From Sarcophilus harrisii (lineage: Eukaryota; Chordata; Mammalia; Dasyuromorphia; Dasyuridae), in assembly GCF_902635505.1 (NCBI RefSeq), contig NC_045427.1:212504922-212568921 (forward strand): 64,000 nucleotides of DNA. Reading direction: 5' to 3'. A program made the position numbers and the translations under genes. Below the pieces are notes generated by a model, which worked only from the letters and a program-made list of their open reading frames with translations, ran no database searches and was not told the origin of the DNA. This document shows positions 1 to 11,458 of the stretch, piece by piece. The first letter of the stretch is position 1. Each line of letters opens with the position of its first letter.

Positions 1-1258
1 TCCCCCCCTACCCCCAGTAGTGAGACTGCTGGATCAAAGAGTATGCACAATTTTATAGCATTTTGGAGCCCTCCAATTTGGAGAACTCCAAATTGCTCTC
101 CAGAATGGTTGAATCACTTCACAATTTCATCAGTAATGCCTAAGTGTTGCATTTTCCCCACATTTTCTTTAGCATTCATCATTATTTATTCCTATCTTCT
201 TTGCCAATCTGAGAGGTGTGAAGTGGTATCTTGTTAAGGACCATGCCTAAGTGTGAAAGCCCCCATAGCTGTGGAACACACTTGAAGGAATTGCAAATAA
301 GCCTTTACTGATGCAGATGTTGCTTGTAAATTGGAAATGAAATAAATCAGGCAAGAAGGAAGAGGAAAGAGGTCAGAAAATACAACTCCCTCTCAGTCTC
401 CTTGTATCATTAATATCCTTTCACATGAAGGGATCTATTCTGCTGATCAGAATTGGATCCTCAGCAGCCACTAGCAGGTTGTGCCTATAACAATACCTCA
501 GATAAACTTGCATTTCTCTAATGAACAGTGATTTAGATCATTTTTTCATGTAAAAAGAAATGATTTTAATCTTTTCATTTGAAAATTGTCCATTCATATC
601 CTTTGACCATTTACCAGTTGGGGGAAGATTGGAATTCTTATAAATGCAAATCAGGTTTCTATATATTTTAGAAATTAAGCTTTTATCAAAAACACTGACT
701 GTAAAAATTGTTTTCCAGCTTTCTGCTTCCCTTCTAATCTTGACTGCATTGGTTTTGTTTGTGCAAAAGCTTTTTAATTTAGTGTAATCAAAATTATCCA
801 TTTTGCATTTCATAATGTTCTTTAGTTCTTCTTTGGCCACAAGTTCCTCACTTCTCCAAAATCTGACAAGTAGATTATCCCTTGCTCTTCCAATTTGCTT
901 ATAGTATCAACATTTATGTTTAAATAATGAACCTATTTCAACCTTATCTTGGTGTAGAGTGTGAGATGTTGGAGTTTACCTAGTTTCTGCCATACTATTT
1001 TTCAATTTCCCCAGCAATTTTTGTCAAATGGTGAGTTCTCATCCCAGAAGCTGGAGTCTTTGGGTTTATCAAATACTAGATTACTATTGTCATTTACTAT
1101 TGTATATTATATATATAACCTATTCTACTGGCCCACTACTCTATTTCTTAGACAATACCAAAGGCTTTTGATGACAGCTACTTTACAATATATTTAGACC
1201 TGGTACAGCTAGGCTATTTTCCTTTGCATTTTTTCCCATTAATTCCCTAGATATGGAT
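1..1258 (-). mobile_element. L1 LINE fragment, ORF2 C-terminal half
   Basis: The minus strand reads as the C-terminal part of L1 ORF2. The 538-840 frame has the typical run of KMDNFDY, then KTNAVKIRREAESW, then DKSLISKIYRNL, as in ORF2 after the reverse transcriptase domain. Positions 1-231 hold the more 3' part, and the sequence resumes at 493 after an LTR-like insert. The right part (850-1250) continues towards the middle of ORF2. The 3' UTR lies outside the window. Several frame breaks show it is dead. Confidence 0.85.
232..492 (+). mobile_element. Probable solo LTR inserted in L1
   Basis: This 261-bp block interrupts an otherwise collinear L1. It begins TGTTAAGG and ends TATAACA, so it has the TG...CA ends of an LTR, and it has an AATAAA signal at 341-346. 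The flanks GTATCT (226-231) and ATACCT (493-498) can be read as a degraded 6-bp target duplication. The L1 sequence continues directly across the site. No internal retroviral sequence is present, so it fits an old solo LTR. The family is not recognised. Confidence 0.55.
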
Positions 1259-2625
1259 AGAGGAGGAGCCAAGATGGTGGGGTAAAGCCAAGAAGATGCT
1301 CAAGCTTTCACAGTTTCCCTCAAAAGCAACAAAAAACCAAGCCTCTGAACATAGTCTGATAAAATGAATTCATTCTCCATCTCAAGACAGATTGGAAGGA
1401 TTTCAAGAAAGATCACTTTCACTGTGGTGAAAGGGGAACTCAGCCCAGATTAAACAGAATCTGGAAAAGGCATTGAGAAAGCCTTAATTACACCAGATCA
1501 GCAACTGAGACCTAAGTCCTGGATCAGTAGCACAGCAGACCAGTGAGATAGCCTCCATTTCCAGCTCAGAAGGCAAATTCTGGGAAATCAGACTGTTTCC
1601 TGGAAATGTCAGGGAAAGCTACCCCCTCCTACAAACAAGACACTAAACACAAGTGATCCTTATGCTCAAAGTCAAGCCTCAGAGCTGCAGGGAAGCTTGA
1701 AACAGCACCCCCTTCACCTCAGGAGCAGAGCTCAAACATAAAAGTCCCAAAAGAGGAAATACAAATTCCACCAAGAATTAATTACCCAGCTAGATTGAGC
1801 TGAGGATATGGGAGAGGAGGCAAGGAAATGGATTTTCAATGAACTAAGAGACTTTCAATCATATCTATTGAAAAAAAAATCAGAACTAAATAGAAAATGT
1901 GATCTTCAAACACAGTATTTAAGAAAAGCATAGAAAGATAAACAAGGAAAAATGACGTATTATTTAAAAGTTAAATTGTTTACATCTCTAGATGGGAAAA
2001 TGATATCTGCAACTCTTGAGAACTATATCTGTTATTGGGGTAGTTAGATGGGGCATACATGAATGGAGGGTATGGTTGTACATGGACTTCGATGTGATGT
2101 CATCAAAGAAAAAGGCATTAAGGTGTAGAAAAAAGGATTGTACTGGGAGAAGAAGAAAGGAGAGGTATAATAAGATGAATTAGATCACATGAAGAGGCAC
2201 AAAAGATCTATTAAAATAGAGGCAAAGAAGGGAGGGGGATGAGCATTGTTTGAAGTTTAATCTCATTAGTTTTGGCTCACAGAGGGAAAAACTTAATCAT
2301 TCAGTTGGGCACAGAAATTTTTCTCACCCTATAAAGAAATAGGAAGAGAAGGGGGAAAGAAAAGAGATGATCTGGATAGAAAGGAAGGCAGAAACACTAG
2401 GGAAAAAGAGGTAAGAAAAGAGGAGGGGGGGGGCGCAGGTAGAGGGTGGGGTAGGTTAAAAAAACACAACTAAGGAGGGACAGGGTAGAAGGAGAAAACA
2501 AAAATATATATAGGGGAGAAAAATAGAATGAAGGGAAATACAAAACTGGTAATCATAAATGTGAATGTGAAGCTCTCCCATAAAATGTAAGTGAATAGCA
2601 GAGTGGATTAAAAAAAGCCAGAATC
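1259..2625 (+). mobile_element. L1 LINE, 5' end to inter-ORF region
   Basis: The block opens with AGGAGGAGCCAAGATGG, the usual start of marsupial L1 5' UTRs. It runs through a 5' UTR-like stretch and then a purine-rich region (about 1,990-2,600). That region matches the reverse complement of 31,200-31,400, which lies between ORF1 and ORF2 in the large minus-strand L1 of this window. ORF1 itself is mostly missing. The element continues at 3,518 after a younger L1 insertion. Confidence 0.75.
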
Positions 2626-3517
2626 TTGGCTAAGATGACAGGAAAAGATAATGATGAATGTTGGAGGGAATGTGGAAAAACTGGGACACTAATACATTGT
2701 TGGTGGAATTGTGAATTGATACAACCATTCTGGAGAGCAATTTGGAACTATGCTCAGTTATCAAACTGTGCATACCCTTTGATCCAGCAGTGTTTCTACT
2801 GGGCTTATATCCCAAAGAAATCTTAAAAGAAGGAAAAGGACCTACTTGTGCAAAAATGTTTATAGCAGCCCTTTTTGTAGTGGCAAGAAACTGGAAACTG
2901 AGTGCATGTCCATCAGTTGGAGAATGGCTGAATAAGTGATGATATATGAATGTTATGGAATATTATTGTTCTATAAGAAATAATAAGCAGGATAATTTCA
3001 GAGATTCCAGAAAGGACTTACATGAACTGATGCTAAATGAAATGAGCAGAACAAGGAGATCATTGTACATGGCAACAGCAAGATTATATGATGATCTATT
3101 CTGATGAACATGGCTCACATCAATAGTGAGATGATTCAGGCCAATTCCAATGATTTTATGACGATGAGAGCCATCTACATCCAGAAAGAGGACTGTGGGA
3201 ACTGAGTATGGATCACAACAGAGTATTTTCACTTCTTTTATTGTTGTTTGCTTGAATTTAGTTTTCTTTCTCATTTTTTTCCTTTTTGATCTGATTTTTC
3301 TTGTGCAGCAAGATAATTGTATAAATATGTTTGCCTATATTGGATTTACATATATTTTTACCATGTTTAACATACGTTGGATTACTTGCCATCGGGGGGG
3401 AGAGGGATGAGGAGAAGGAGGGAAAAGTGGAACACAAGGTTTTCCAAGGGCCAATGTTGAAAAATTATCTTTGTATATATTTTGAAAATAAAACCTACAA
3501 AAAAAAAAGAAATCAGC
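2626..3517 (+). mobile_element. L1 3' end inserted in an older L1 (19-bp TSD)
   Basis: A 5'-truncated L1: the end of ORF2 (products containing WWNCELIQPFW and AALFVVARNWKLS), then the 3' UTR and a short A-rich tail at about 3,498-3,510. The flanks ATTAAAAAAAGCCAGAATC (2,607-2,625) and ATTAAAAAAACTCAGAATC (3,518-3,536) are a 19-bp target duplication with two mismatches. ORF2 carries frame shifts. Its 3' UTR type (ending in TTTTGAAAATAAAA) recurs at 27.3, 55.1 and 58.0 kb. Confidence 0.9.
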
Positions 3518-4265
3518 ATTAAAAAAACTCAGAATCCTATAATATGCTGTTTACAAAAAACACATTTGAAACAGAGATATATATAGTAAGGGTAAAAGGT
3601 TGGAGCAGAATTTATTATGCTTCAGCTGAAGCAAAAAAGCAGGGGTAGCAATTCTAATCTCAGATAAACCAAAAGTAAAAATAGATCTAATTCAAAGAAA
3701 TAAAGAAGAAAACTACATCTTTTTAAAGGGTACCATAAACAATGAAACAGTAATGATATTAAATTTAATTAAATGAATTTGAATAGGCAATGAGGAAATA
3801 AAATGATCACTCTTTGCAAATCATATGATGATATATTTAGAGAATCTTAGAAATTCATCCAAAAACCTACTCAAAACAATTCATAGTCTTAGCAATGCTG
3901 CAGAATACAAAATAAACCCACATAAATAATCAGCATTTCTATATATTACTGACAAAGCCCTGTAGCAAGATATAGAAAGAGAAATTCCATTTAAAATAAC
4001 TGTAGACAAAATAAAATATTTGGGTGTCTATTTACCAAGACAAGCCCAAGAATTAAATGAACACAATTACAAAACACTTTTCACACAAATAAAGTGATAT
4101 CTAAACAATTGGAAAAATTCCAATTACTCATGAGTAAGCCAAGCTAATATGATAAAAATGACAATTCTACCTAAATTGATCTAGTTGTTCAGTGCCATAC
4201 TAAATGGCTAAAAAGTATTTTATAGAGCTAGAAAAAAATAATAATTAGTTTAGAAGAACAAAAGT
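3518..4265 (+). mobile_element. L1 LINE continuation, ORF2 with internal deletion
   Basis: Resumes the L1 of 1,259-2,625. It has the N-terminal region of ORF2 (about 3,530-3,760), then a jump to the part after the RT catalytic core (about 3,780-4,265, resembling LYLENxKNSSKNLLKTIHS and then IKYLGVYL). Most of the RT domain is deleted. It ends where L2 begins. Confidence 0.75.
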
Positions 4266-4890
4266 AGCACATAGTCTGATCATGTCATTTCCCCTACTCA
4301 ATAAGTTCTATCATTTCCGGGAGCAAATATGAAATGCTCTGTTTAGCATTCAAAGCCCTTTATAATCTAGGCCCTTCCTATTTTTCCAGTCTTTTTTTTT
4401 TTTAATATAGTTTTTTATTTACAAGTTATATGTATGGGTAATTTTGCCAAACCTTTTCCAGTCTTTTTACATTTTATTCTCTGACATGATTCAGTGATAC
4501 TGTCCTCTTGGTGATCCTACAAACAAGACACTCTATCTCCTAGTACCAGAAATACTTTGTCTGTCCCCTATAACTATAATATTCTCCTATCTTTCCTCTG
4601 ATTAGTGACCTCCCTGGCTTCCTTTAAATACCAAGTAAAACCTACCTTTTATAGGAAGCCTTCCTCAGTCCCTCTTAATTCCAGTGCATTCCTTTAGTTA
4701 ATTCCTATTTATCCTGTATAAATCTTGTGTTTTATTTATTTATTTATTCATTCATTTGTTTATCTTCTCTATTAGATTGTAAGCTTCTTGAGGGCAGGGA
4801 TTCTTTTGCCTTTATTTTTACCCCACAAATATGTAAAAACAGCATGTTCCTGGCACGTGAGTACTTAATAAATGTTTATGAAACAATTGA
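4266..4890 (+). mobile_element. L2 LINE 3' end
   Basis: The sequence has the L2 3' signature: a phrase akin to AAGCCCTTTATAATCTAGGCCC near 4,350, GGAAGCCTTCCTCAGTCCC near 4,656, then GTAAGCTTCTTGAGGGCAGGGA (about 4,780-4,801) and AATAAATGTTTATGAA at the end. A tiny L1 insertion splits it at 4,397-4,453. Simple A/C-rich sequence (CAAAAA)n follows. Confidence 0.8.
4397..4453 (-). mobile_element. Very short L1 3'-end insertion (about 57 bp)
   Basis: Poly-T, then the minus-strand copy of the last roughly 50 bp of an L1 3' UTR (TTTTTTATTTACAAG... GGTAATTTTGCCAAACC). It is bounded by TTTTCCAGTCTTTTT at 4,382-4,396 and 4,454-4,468. That 15-bp repeat is the target duplication, and the L2 sequence is continuous across it. 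Confidence 0.85.
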
Positions 4891-4954
4891 CACCAAAAAA
4901 CAAAAACAAAAACAAAAAACAAAACCCAATATTTTCATTCAAGAAATTTGCACT

Positions 4955-5025
4955 TATTTCTCTGGGGTTCAATTTTCTCTCTTTAAAATGAGGAGGTTGA
5001 ACTAGATAACCTCTAAGATTGACTA
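4955..5025 (+). mobile_element. CORE-SINE 3' fragment
   Basis: A short match to the common SINE 3' segment: a CTCTTTAAAATGAGGAGGTTG-like run, then GAACTAGATAACCTCTAAGATT. The tRNA-derived head is missing. Confidence 0.5.
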
Positions 5026-5319
5026 AATTTCATGGGGAGAACAAAATAAACTCATGAGGACACATTTCTCATAAATGACCATCTAGTAAGGTTCCCACCT
5101 AAGTGGTATCTGACTTGTTTGGCCAACATTTTATTTGCAACAGCCAATTGCTTTATGCTGATGTGTCCTGTTGTATGACTGTGTCCCGTCATAATTCCAA
5201 CTTTAGTTTTGGTTACACTTTCAAATGGGAGGCACCATGGATAGAAATCTAGACAACTTGGAGTCTCTTCAGCAAAGAAGATAGGCAGTGAGAATATCAA
5301 ATAAATCCAGGAAAAGAAT

Positions 5320-5570
5320 ATTAAGTCAGTTCAAATTTTGGTTCCTCTACTTTCCACCAGTGTGAACTTGGGCAAATCATTTCCTTTTTCTAGACACCAG
5401 ATTATCCATCTAAATCATGAATGGCATTTGGTTAGATGACTAGTAGGTAATGGGCAAGCCACTTAACCTATCTGAACCTCAGGCAATTTTCTAAGAGCAC
5501 AAATTATAAATAGGCTATGGTCTGTATAGGTGGAGTCCCCACCCAAAATAAATCCCAGGTCCATTTTTTA
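5320..5570 (+). mobile_element. tRNA-derived SINE(s), MAR1/MIR-like
   Basis: Two SINE-like stretches lie side by side. At 5,325-5,440 there is a MIR-like body (GTGTGAACTTGGGCAAATCATTTCC). At 5,448-5,570 a second one (GGGCAAGCCACTTAACC) runs into a tail resembling the marsupial SINE end that finishes AAATCCCAGGTCC. Edges are uncertain. Confidence 0.5.
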
Positions 5571-7239
5571 TTGACCTGGTTCTGCAAAGAGCAGCCATAG
5601 AAGAAAGAACTCAACATTTATTTTTACTAAGAATCCACAAGGTGGCGCTTGACTAAACCTAAATGTAAAGCTAGTTTATAAGAGATTTTAAAATGTGAAT
5701 TTAGCTCAATTCAATCCAATTCAATTCAATTCAAGCAACATCTATTAAATGCCTAATGTATACAGAATTCTGTGTTAATCTAATTTTAATGTTGAGAAAC
5801 TGAAGCTATAATTTTCCTCTGGCTAGACTATCTATTAACTATTCAGGTTTAGACAGTTAAAGAAGTAACAAACATAATTGGGTTAGAGAAAGAAGCAGTC
5901 AATATCTATTGATAGGATTGAACTCTTGAAAAAGAAAAAAAAAGAAAAAAATTAGCAAGATTAGCAAGGCATTAATGTATATTTGGATACATCAAAGATA
6001 GGGTTTTTATCACCACTGACAATAGTTTTTACCTGTTTTCCTTTGGACTTTGTTTTAATCTTGTGATTAATCTTGTATCACTTTGAGCTTAAATGAACCT
6101 TTAAATATCTGGTTTCCCCATAGCAATAAGCACTGCAATATTTCTAATATTTATTGTGTGCTCTTTAAGAGTTACAACTTTTAATTCACAGAATTAAAAG
6201 GGCAATGAAACGTGTATGGCATAAAATTTAGCATAGAACCAATAAAAGAACTAGCTAGAGGTGAGAGAAATCAGCTAATTTGGTTTCATCTTGTCAGAGT
6301 TAAGTGTTCAGAATCAACTAATGTTAATTAGAGCATACATGCATAATTATTGTAGTCACAAAATTAAAACATATCAAAATTATTACTTAGGCTAAGTAGT
6401 TTATACACTGTAGAAGGAAATGAAAAAATAAATGCTTGTTGAGAAATTTCTCTTTTCTCTTCTTAGTCTTTTTTGTTTTTGGCATGTTACCCAATGTACA
6501 TGGCTCCCTAAGGGCCACATGGTTTCCTGGAGTGACTTGTGGATAACCTTCAGGGAATTAAGTTTATAACCGTTTAGCCCCTCTCCTTTTTCTCTAGCAT
6601 CCTTTACATAACTAGTAAGTTTAGAAGTAGTATTTGAACACAGATTCAAGGCAAACCCAAAGAATATACCACAGGTATATTAACTGATAGTGAATCAATT
6701 AATATCAATATGGTACCAATGAAGTTATAAGTACTGAGAACAAGCCAAGAAATCCATACTTGATAAGAGAGTTGACTTTGTCAAGGAAATTTCATACCTT
6801 GTTAAAGAGATGGAATTAATTCCAGAATAAAGCCCTTATCTTTGGCCACAAGCACCCAAAAGTTGCTCTTCCGAACCCAAGGGAAGAAAGATTCTTTGAT
6901 CATGAGCTGGCAATGGCAGGAGGCAGTGATAGTGCAAAGGAGGAATTACTAGACAGTGTTGAGTTCCTATACCAATTCTGGAATCAGGAAGGAGTCAGAT
7001 CAGAGGAACCACAAAAGTTGAGTTCATGATATGAATGAACAAATACCCTTTATTAGTACTGAGTTACATGGATGAAACAGATTCAGGGAAAAGAGGCTGA
7101 CTCTTAATGAATTCTACTGCTTTCCTCTTCAGTAGAAATAGATACAGGAGAATGAGTCATAAAAATAAAGGCCTAGATAGTCCCCTGAGAGAGACAGGGC
7201 TCACTAGAAGGGTGGTAGAGAGTTGTCTTTACTGGAAGC
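5571..7239. other. Unclassified AT-rich DNA
   Basis: No gene or RNA is recognised. The only structured item is a short (CAATT)n run at about 5,706-5,736, followed by an L2-like ATCTATTAAATGCCTAATGTA. No open frame of note. Confidence 0.5.
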
Positions 7240-7475
7240 ATTATATTAGGAGCAGGCAGAACTATGGTTAGAATTTCATCTCTTAGGCTTATTAACCCTA
7301 ACCCTGGGCAAGTAAGTCACTGAACTTCTCTCAGACTCAGTTTCCTCCTTAATAAAATGGGAATTGTTGAGAATAGCACCTATTTTACAGGATTCTTGTG
7401 AAAAGCAAATGACATAATTGCATATATAAAGTGTTTTTGCAACCTTAAAGGACTCTATAATTGTTAGTTATAATT
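7240..7475 (+). mobile_element. MIR SINE
   Basis: Classic MIR order: GGGCAAGTAAGTCACTGAAC, CAGTTTCCTCCTTAATAAAATGG, a TTCTTGTGAAAAGCAAATGA segment, then the 3' end at about 7,430-7,470. Old and indel-rich. Confidence 0.7.
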
Positions 7476-7494
7476 AACCAGAACATTAGGAATG

Positions 7495-7690
7495 AATCAG
7501 TAGCATAATGCTGTGGAAAGAGTGATGAACTTGTTGTAGTCAGAGGACTTGGGTTCAAATTTGAGTCACGTGATCTTAAACAAATCACCTATCCTTTTTG
7601 AAACCTCAGTTTTCTTATCTGTGAGAAGAGAGAGTTAGACTAGTTCACCTCAAAGGTCTTTTTAATCCCAGGAATCTTTTGTGTTTTGCC
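7495..7690 (+). mobile_element. tRNA-derived CORE SINE
   Basis: The tRNA-like head has a B-box-like GGGTTCAAATTTGAG at about 7,550-7,565. CAAATCACC, CAGTTTTCTTATCTGTGAGA and AGTTAGACTAGTTCACC follow in the CORE SINE order. Confidence 0.65.
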
Positions 7691-7836
7691 TTTTCTGTTG
7701 AATTAAAATAACGCCATCTTGTATTCAATAAATGATTGTTGGCTTGAATGTTTGCCTTGACCTTTTTTGTAGAGACCTGCACATGAAGTACATCATGAGA
7801 AGAAACCCATTAATGATTTCCTGGGCATGAGTTGGC

Positions 7837-7972
7837 AAAGAGAGGCAGAGAGAGAGAGAGACAGAGACAGACAGACAGACACGCACAGAGAGGCCAACAG
7901 AGAGATAGAGACAGACACATAAACAGAGAGAGACATAAAGCAGAGAAAAAGAGAGCACAGAAAGAGAGAGAA
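7837..7972 (+). repeat. Degenerate (CAGAGA)n simple repeat
   Basis: Purine-rich tract of CAGAGA, GAGAGA and CAGACA units. Its reverse complement gives serine/leucine/cysteine-rich frames that are translation artefacts. Confidence 0.9.
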
Positions 7973-8054
7973 AGCCTTGGATAACTGAGATTTCAAACCT
8001 GAGTGACTTAAACAGAAATAAGGAGGTTAGGAAGAGTTAGGGAAGAAGGGAAAA

Positions 8055-8485
8055 GATAATTAATCCTATTTAGGACATGTTTAGTTTGTGATGCTTATGA
8101 GACCTCCAGATGGAAATATATAATAGCTAGTGGTGAAGGGCTGGAATTCAGGGGAGCCAAAATCTAGATACCTAGATTTGGGAATTATAGGCACAGAGAT
8201 AATAAGGAGGATGATGAGATAACCAAGAGATAGAACAGAAGAAGGCCCAAACCACAGGCATAGGAGATGCATTATGATCCAGTAAATGAGACAAATAGGA
8301 ATGGTTGGATAAATAGAAAGAGAACTAGGAGAGAATGATGTCATGAAAGCCAGGAATCAGAAAATGTTCTGGACTGTCAAAAGTGGCAGAGAAAGCAAGA
8401 ATGAGGAGTGAGAAAATATTTTTGGAATGAACAAGTAAGAGATCAATAATGACCTTAGAGAAAGAATCTTAGAACCATAGGTAGA
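8055..8485 (-). mobile_element. L2 LINE ORF2 fragment
   Basis: The plus strand matches the antisense of L2 ORF2 in order: GGACATGTTTAGTTTG, a GGGCTGGAATTCAGG segment, GAGAGAATGATGTCATGAAAGCC and AAGTAAGAGATCAATAATGACC. The minus strand therefore reads as the RT region. It parallels the L2 copy at 52.4-53.5 kb and is heavily decayed. Confidence 0.65.
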
Positions 8486-8599
8486 GTTCCTGAACCAAGT
8501 GTGAGACAGAAGAGAAAATCAAGGGATGGAGCAAAGGAAGAAAACCTGGCCATCCTGCCTTCATTCTTCTGCCAGCCCTGTTCTTTAGGAATTCAAAAT

Positions 8600-8859
8600 C
8601 ATGCCTCTATTATTCTCATTGTAGAACTTCAGAAGCCCCTTCATTCTAGAGCTTCCTACTATTCCTGTGGCTTTTTTTTTTTTTTTTTAACCATTGAATA
8701 CATTTCTATAAACTCACTCTCTTTTTTTCCATCCCCACCTACTTTTCTGCTCCTTTATGTGTTGTCCTTGCCCATTAGAATAAAAGCTCTTTGAGGGCAG
8801 GAACTGTCTTTCATTTTACGTATTTGTATCCCTAGCACTTAGGACAGTACTGTCACGTA

Positions 8860-8861
<2 letters not shown>
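8600..8861 (+). mobile_element. L2 LINE 3' end (interrupted by L1)
   Basis: Ends with the L2 3' UTR signature TTAGAATAAAAGCTCTTTGAGGGCAGGAACTG (about 8,776-8,807) and CCTAGCACTTAGGACAGTACTG. The L1 at 8,862-9,559 is inserted near its last bases, and a few L2 bases resume after 9,575. Confidence 0.7.
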
Positions 8862-8897
<36 letters not shown>

Positions 8898-9559
8898 TTA
8901 ATAGCCTTTAATTTACAGGATATATACATGGGTAACTTTACAGCATTAACAATTGCCAAACCTCTTGTTCCAATTTTTCACCTCTTACCCCCCCCCCCCC
9001 CCTCCCCTAGATGGCAGGATGACCAGTAGATGTTAAATATATTAAAATATAACTTAGATACACAATAAGTATACATGACCAAAACATTATTTTGCTGTAC
9101 AAAAAGAATCAGACTCTGAATTATTGTACAATTAGCTTGTGAAGGAAATCAAAGATGCAGGTGTGCATAAATATAGGGACTGGGAATTCAATGTAATGGT
9201 TTTTAGTCATCTCCCAGAGTTCTTTTTCTGGGTATAGTTAGTTCAGTTCATTACTGCTCCATTAGAAATGATTTGGTTGATCTTGTTGCTGAGGATGGCC
9301 TGATCCATCAGGACTAGTCATCATCTAGTATTGTTGTTGAAGTATATAATGATCTCCTGGTCCTGCTCATTTCACTCAGCATCAGTTCGTGTAAGTCTCT
9401 CCAGGCCTTTCTGAAATCATCCTGTTGGTCATTTCTTACAGAACAGTAATATTCCATAATTTTCATATACCACAATTTATTCAGCCATTCTCCAACTGAT
9501 GGACATCCATTCAGTTTCCAGTTTCTAGCCACTACAAAAAGGGCTGCCACAAACATTCG
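8862..9559 (-). mobile_element. 5'-truncated L1 with poly(A) and TSD
   Basis: Minus-strand L1: a long poly-T (8,862-8,895), the 3' UTR including a C-rich run at 8,991-9,004, then the end of ORF2 (MFVAALFVVARNWKLNG, then PSVGEWLNKLWYMKIMEYYC). The flanks TGTCACGTAAGTTTTT (8,851-8,866 and 9,560-9,575) form the target duplication, which shares its T run with the tail. The ORF2 tail is open over 83 codons, so this is one of the younger L1s here. Its 3' UTR matches the copy at 42.35 kb closely. Confidence 0.92.
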
Positions 9560-9654
9560 TGTCACGTAAGTTTTTAATCAAGTTTCCTTCCTCCCATATG
9601 TTGAACAATGAATCAAGGCTTTGATTTTCACTGATATTTAATTATTAAGCCAGT

Positions 9655-9836
9655 ATAAACAGAGAGACAGAGAGACTGAGACAGAGAAAAAGAGACACAC
9701 ACATACAGAGATAGAGAAGCAGAGATAGAGAGCCAGAGAGCCAGAGAGCCAGAGACAGGGACAGAGACAGAGATAGACAGAGAGAGTAAGACAAAGAGAG
9801 ACAGAGATAGACAGCGACATAGAAACAGAAATAGAT
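9655..9836 (+). repeat. Degenerate (CAGAGA)n simple repeat
   Basis: About 180 bp of CAGAGA/GATAGA/GCCAGA units, including tandem GAGCCAGAGAGCCAGA near 9,730. Composition is like the tract at 7.84 kb. Confidence 0.9.
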
Positions 9837-10139
9837 ACTTTCCAAACTCACCTAGGACTATACTGTAAATAAGGAGGGCTGTATAAATCCCTAGATGGAG
9901 CTCATTAGAAGAATGAGTTGCTAGACTCTCAACAACCTCAAGTGCTTTTTCCCCTTCATCGGGTGGACAGGAGTCTGCCTGAGTGGGGTGGTATTGTAAG
10001 TCTAAAGGTTTTTTTCTAAGTATAAAGCACAGGAGTTTTGGGGGGAAGTAGTACTTTTTGAATTCATCTCTCTTCCTTTTTTTTTTTTTTTAACCTATCA
10101 TGTTCATTCTGAGTAAGTAAGGATGATAAGATAACACAA

Positions 10140-10365
10140 AAGAGTTGGAACAGGAAAGGACCATGCAGGACATTGATGCCCATTTCATCATTTTGCAGGG
10201 CAGCAACACCCACATGAGCAGACACTTTACCTTGAGGTGAGGAAATAAAGCAAAGGATCATTAAGTGATTGACCTAGATCAGAGAGGTAATAAGAAATAG
10301 AACTAAGATTCAAACCCAGCCCTGTGGCTCCAGATTCAATGTCCTTATACATTGTGAGGTCAGAT
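10140..10365 (-). mobile_element. MIR-like SINE
   Basis: The plus strand shows the antisense MIR order: a CCCATTTCATCATTTTGCAG segment, GAGGAAATAAAGCAAAGG, ATTAAGTGATTGACC, then ATTCAAACCCAGCC. Very old. Confidence 0.55.
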
Positions 10366-10984
10366 CTGCCCCATTACAGGTAGAGCTCTAGTCAATCTTT
10401 TTTTGTGATCCATACTTTGTGAATTTGTATGTAGACATCCCAGGCCATCGATTTAATTGTTTGCTTTTTTTCTTGAATTTTGCTTCCTAGTTGTTTATCT
10501 TCTCCCTAAGTTGCAGTTTCTCTCTATGACATCTACTTAGATAAACATATGTAGGCAGTTTTCTCCACCCACCTGGTATTTCTTTTTCAATTTAATGCCT
10601 TTTTAATTACATTGGTTGTATTCCAGGGACATAGATCATTAACAACCCTTGTTAGGCATACTAGCTGAGAGCCTGTATTTCAAGATCTTCAGCAGTGGTC
10701 AGTAAATGAACATCCCTTTCCCAAATATCATCTTAAAAACAACACTTTTTCTCTTCCTAACCTGACTTTTTCTTCCAAAGCTCTTTCTAAAAAAGAATCA
10801 AAAGCAGTCATGAAAGTACCACTTCTTCACTTAAGAGCATGGTTATACTCTACTCAGATACCTCAGTAAACCATAGAATTTGAGTTAAAGAAATGTTACA
10901 GATCTCTCATTCTCAAAAAGGAATCCCTTCTTCCAAATACCCTTCACATGGTCATCTAGACTTTATTTTTTTTTTTAAACCTAC
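10366..10984. other. Unclassified DNA
   Basis: No gene, RNA or clear repeat recognised. AT-rich with short poly-T runs. Confidence 0.45.
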
Positions 10985-11115
10985 AATTCAGAGGCAATTG
11001 ACCACCTGTGGAGGCAGCCCAGTTCTCTGGACAATGCTAAGTGTTAGGAAGTTCTTCCTGACTTCAGGCCTGAATCTGTCTTTTTGAATTACCATCTGTC
11101 ATTCTGGTTCCATCA
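10985..11115 (-). mobile_element. L3/CR1 LINE fragment
   Basis: AGTGTTAGGAAGTTCTTCCTGACTTCAGGCCTGAATCTG (about 11,040-11,078) is the antisense of the L3 segment near the ORF end that reads CTTGATGTCAGGAAAAACTTCC. A short remnant. Confidence 0.6.
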
Positions 11116-11458
11116 TCTTGTACTTGTGAAGCTAATGTTCATCTCCAAGAGAGAGGTAAGCAGAGGGGAATCTCTTGCCCACTCTAAATCAGAAGGCCAC
11201 CCCAAAAATAGACAGGATGTTGTTGTTGGTACTGCATAAACTCCTATCAGAGTTGCTTAGGACATAGACACAGCAGTAGCCATTCAGGAGAAGTCTTGCT
11301 ATGCTAAGTTTGAAATAATATAGGAGAATTCTTCTAGCTGCTTGTGAAGGCAAACTCTGGGAACAGTTATCCCTCCTCTGGTTCACCAGAAAAACCAGAC
11401 TTGAGCCAATACATGAACAGAAGCACCCTTCTCAAATCAGATCCAGACCTTAAATCTT

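Noticed and set aside
7288-7306. Telomere-like TTAACCCTAACCCTGG
   Set aside because: Only two units, within a MIR copy whose consensus has CCTTGGGCAAG here. Chance match.
7725-7996. Two overlapping serine/leucine/cysteine-rich frames suggesting a membrane protein
   Set aside because: Reverse translation of the (CAGAGA)n tract. The same holds at 9,638-9,851 and 38,217-38,427.
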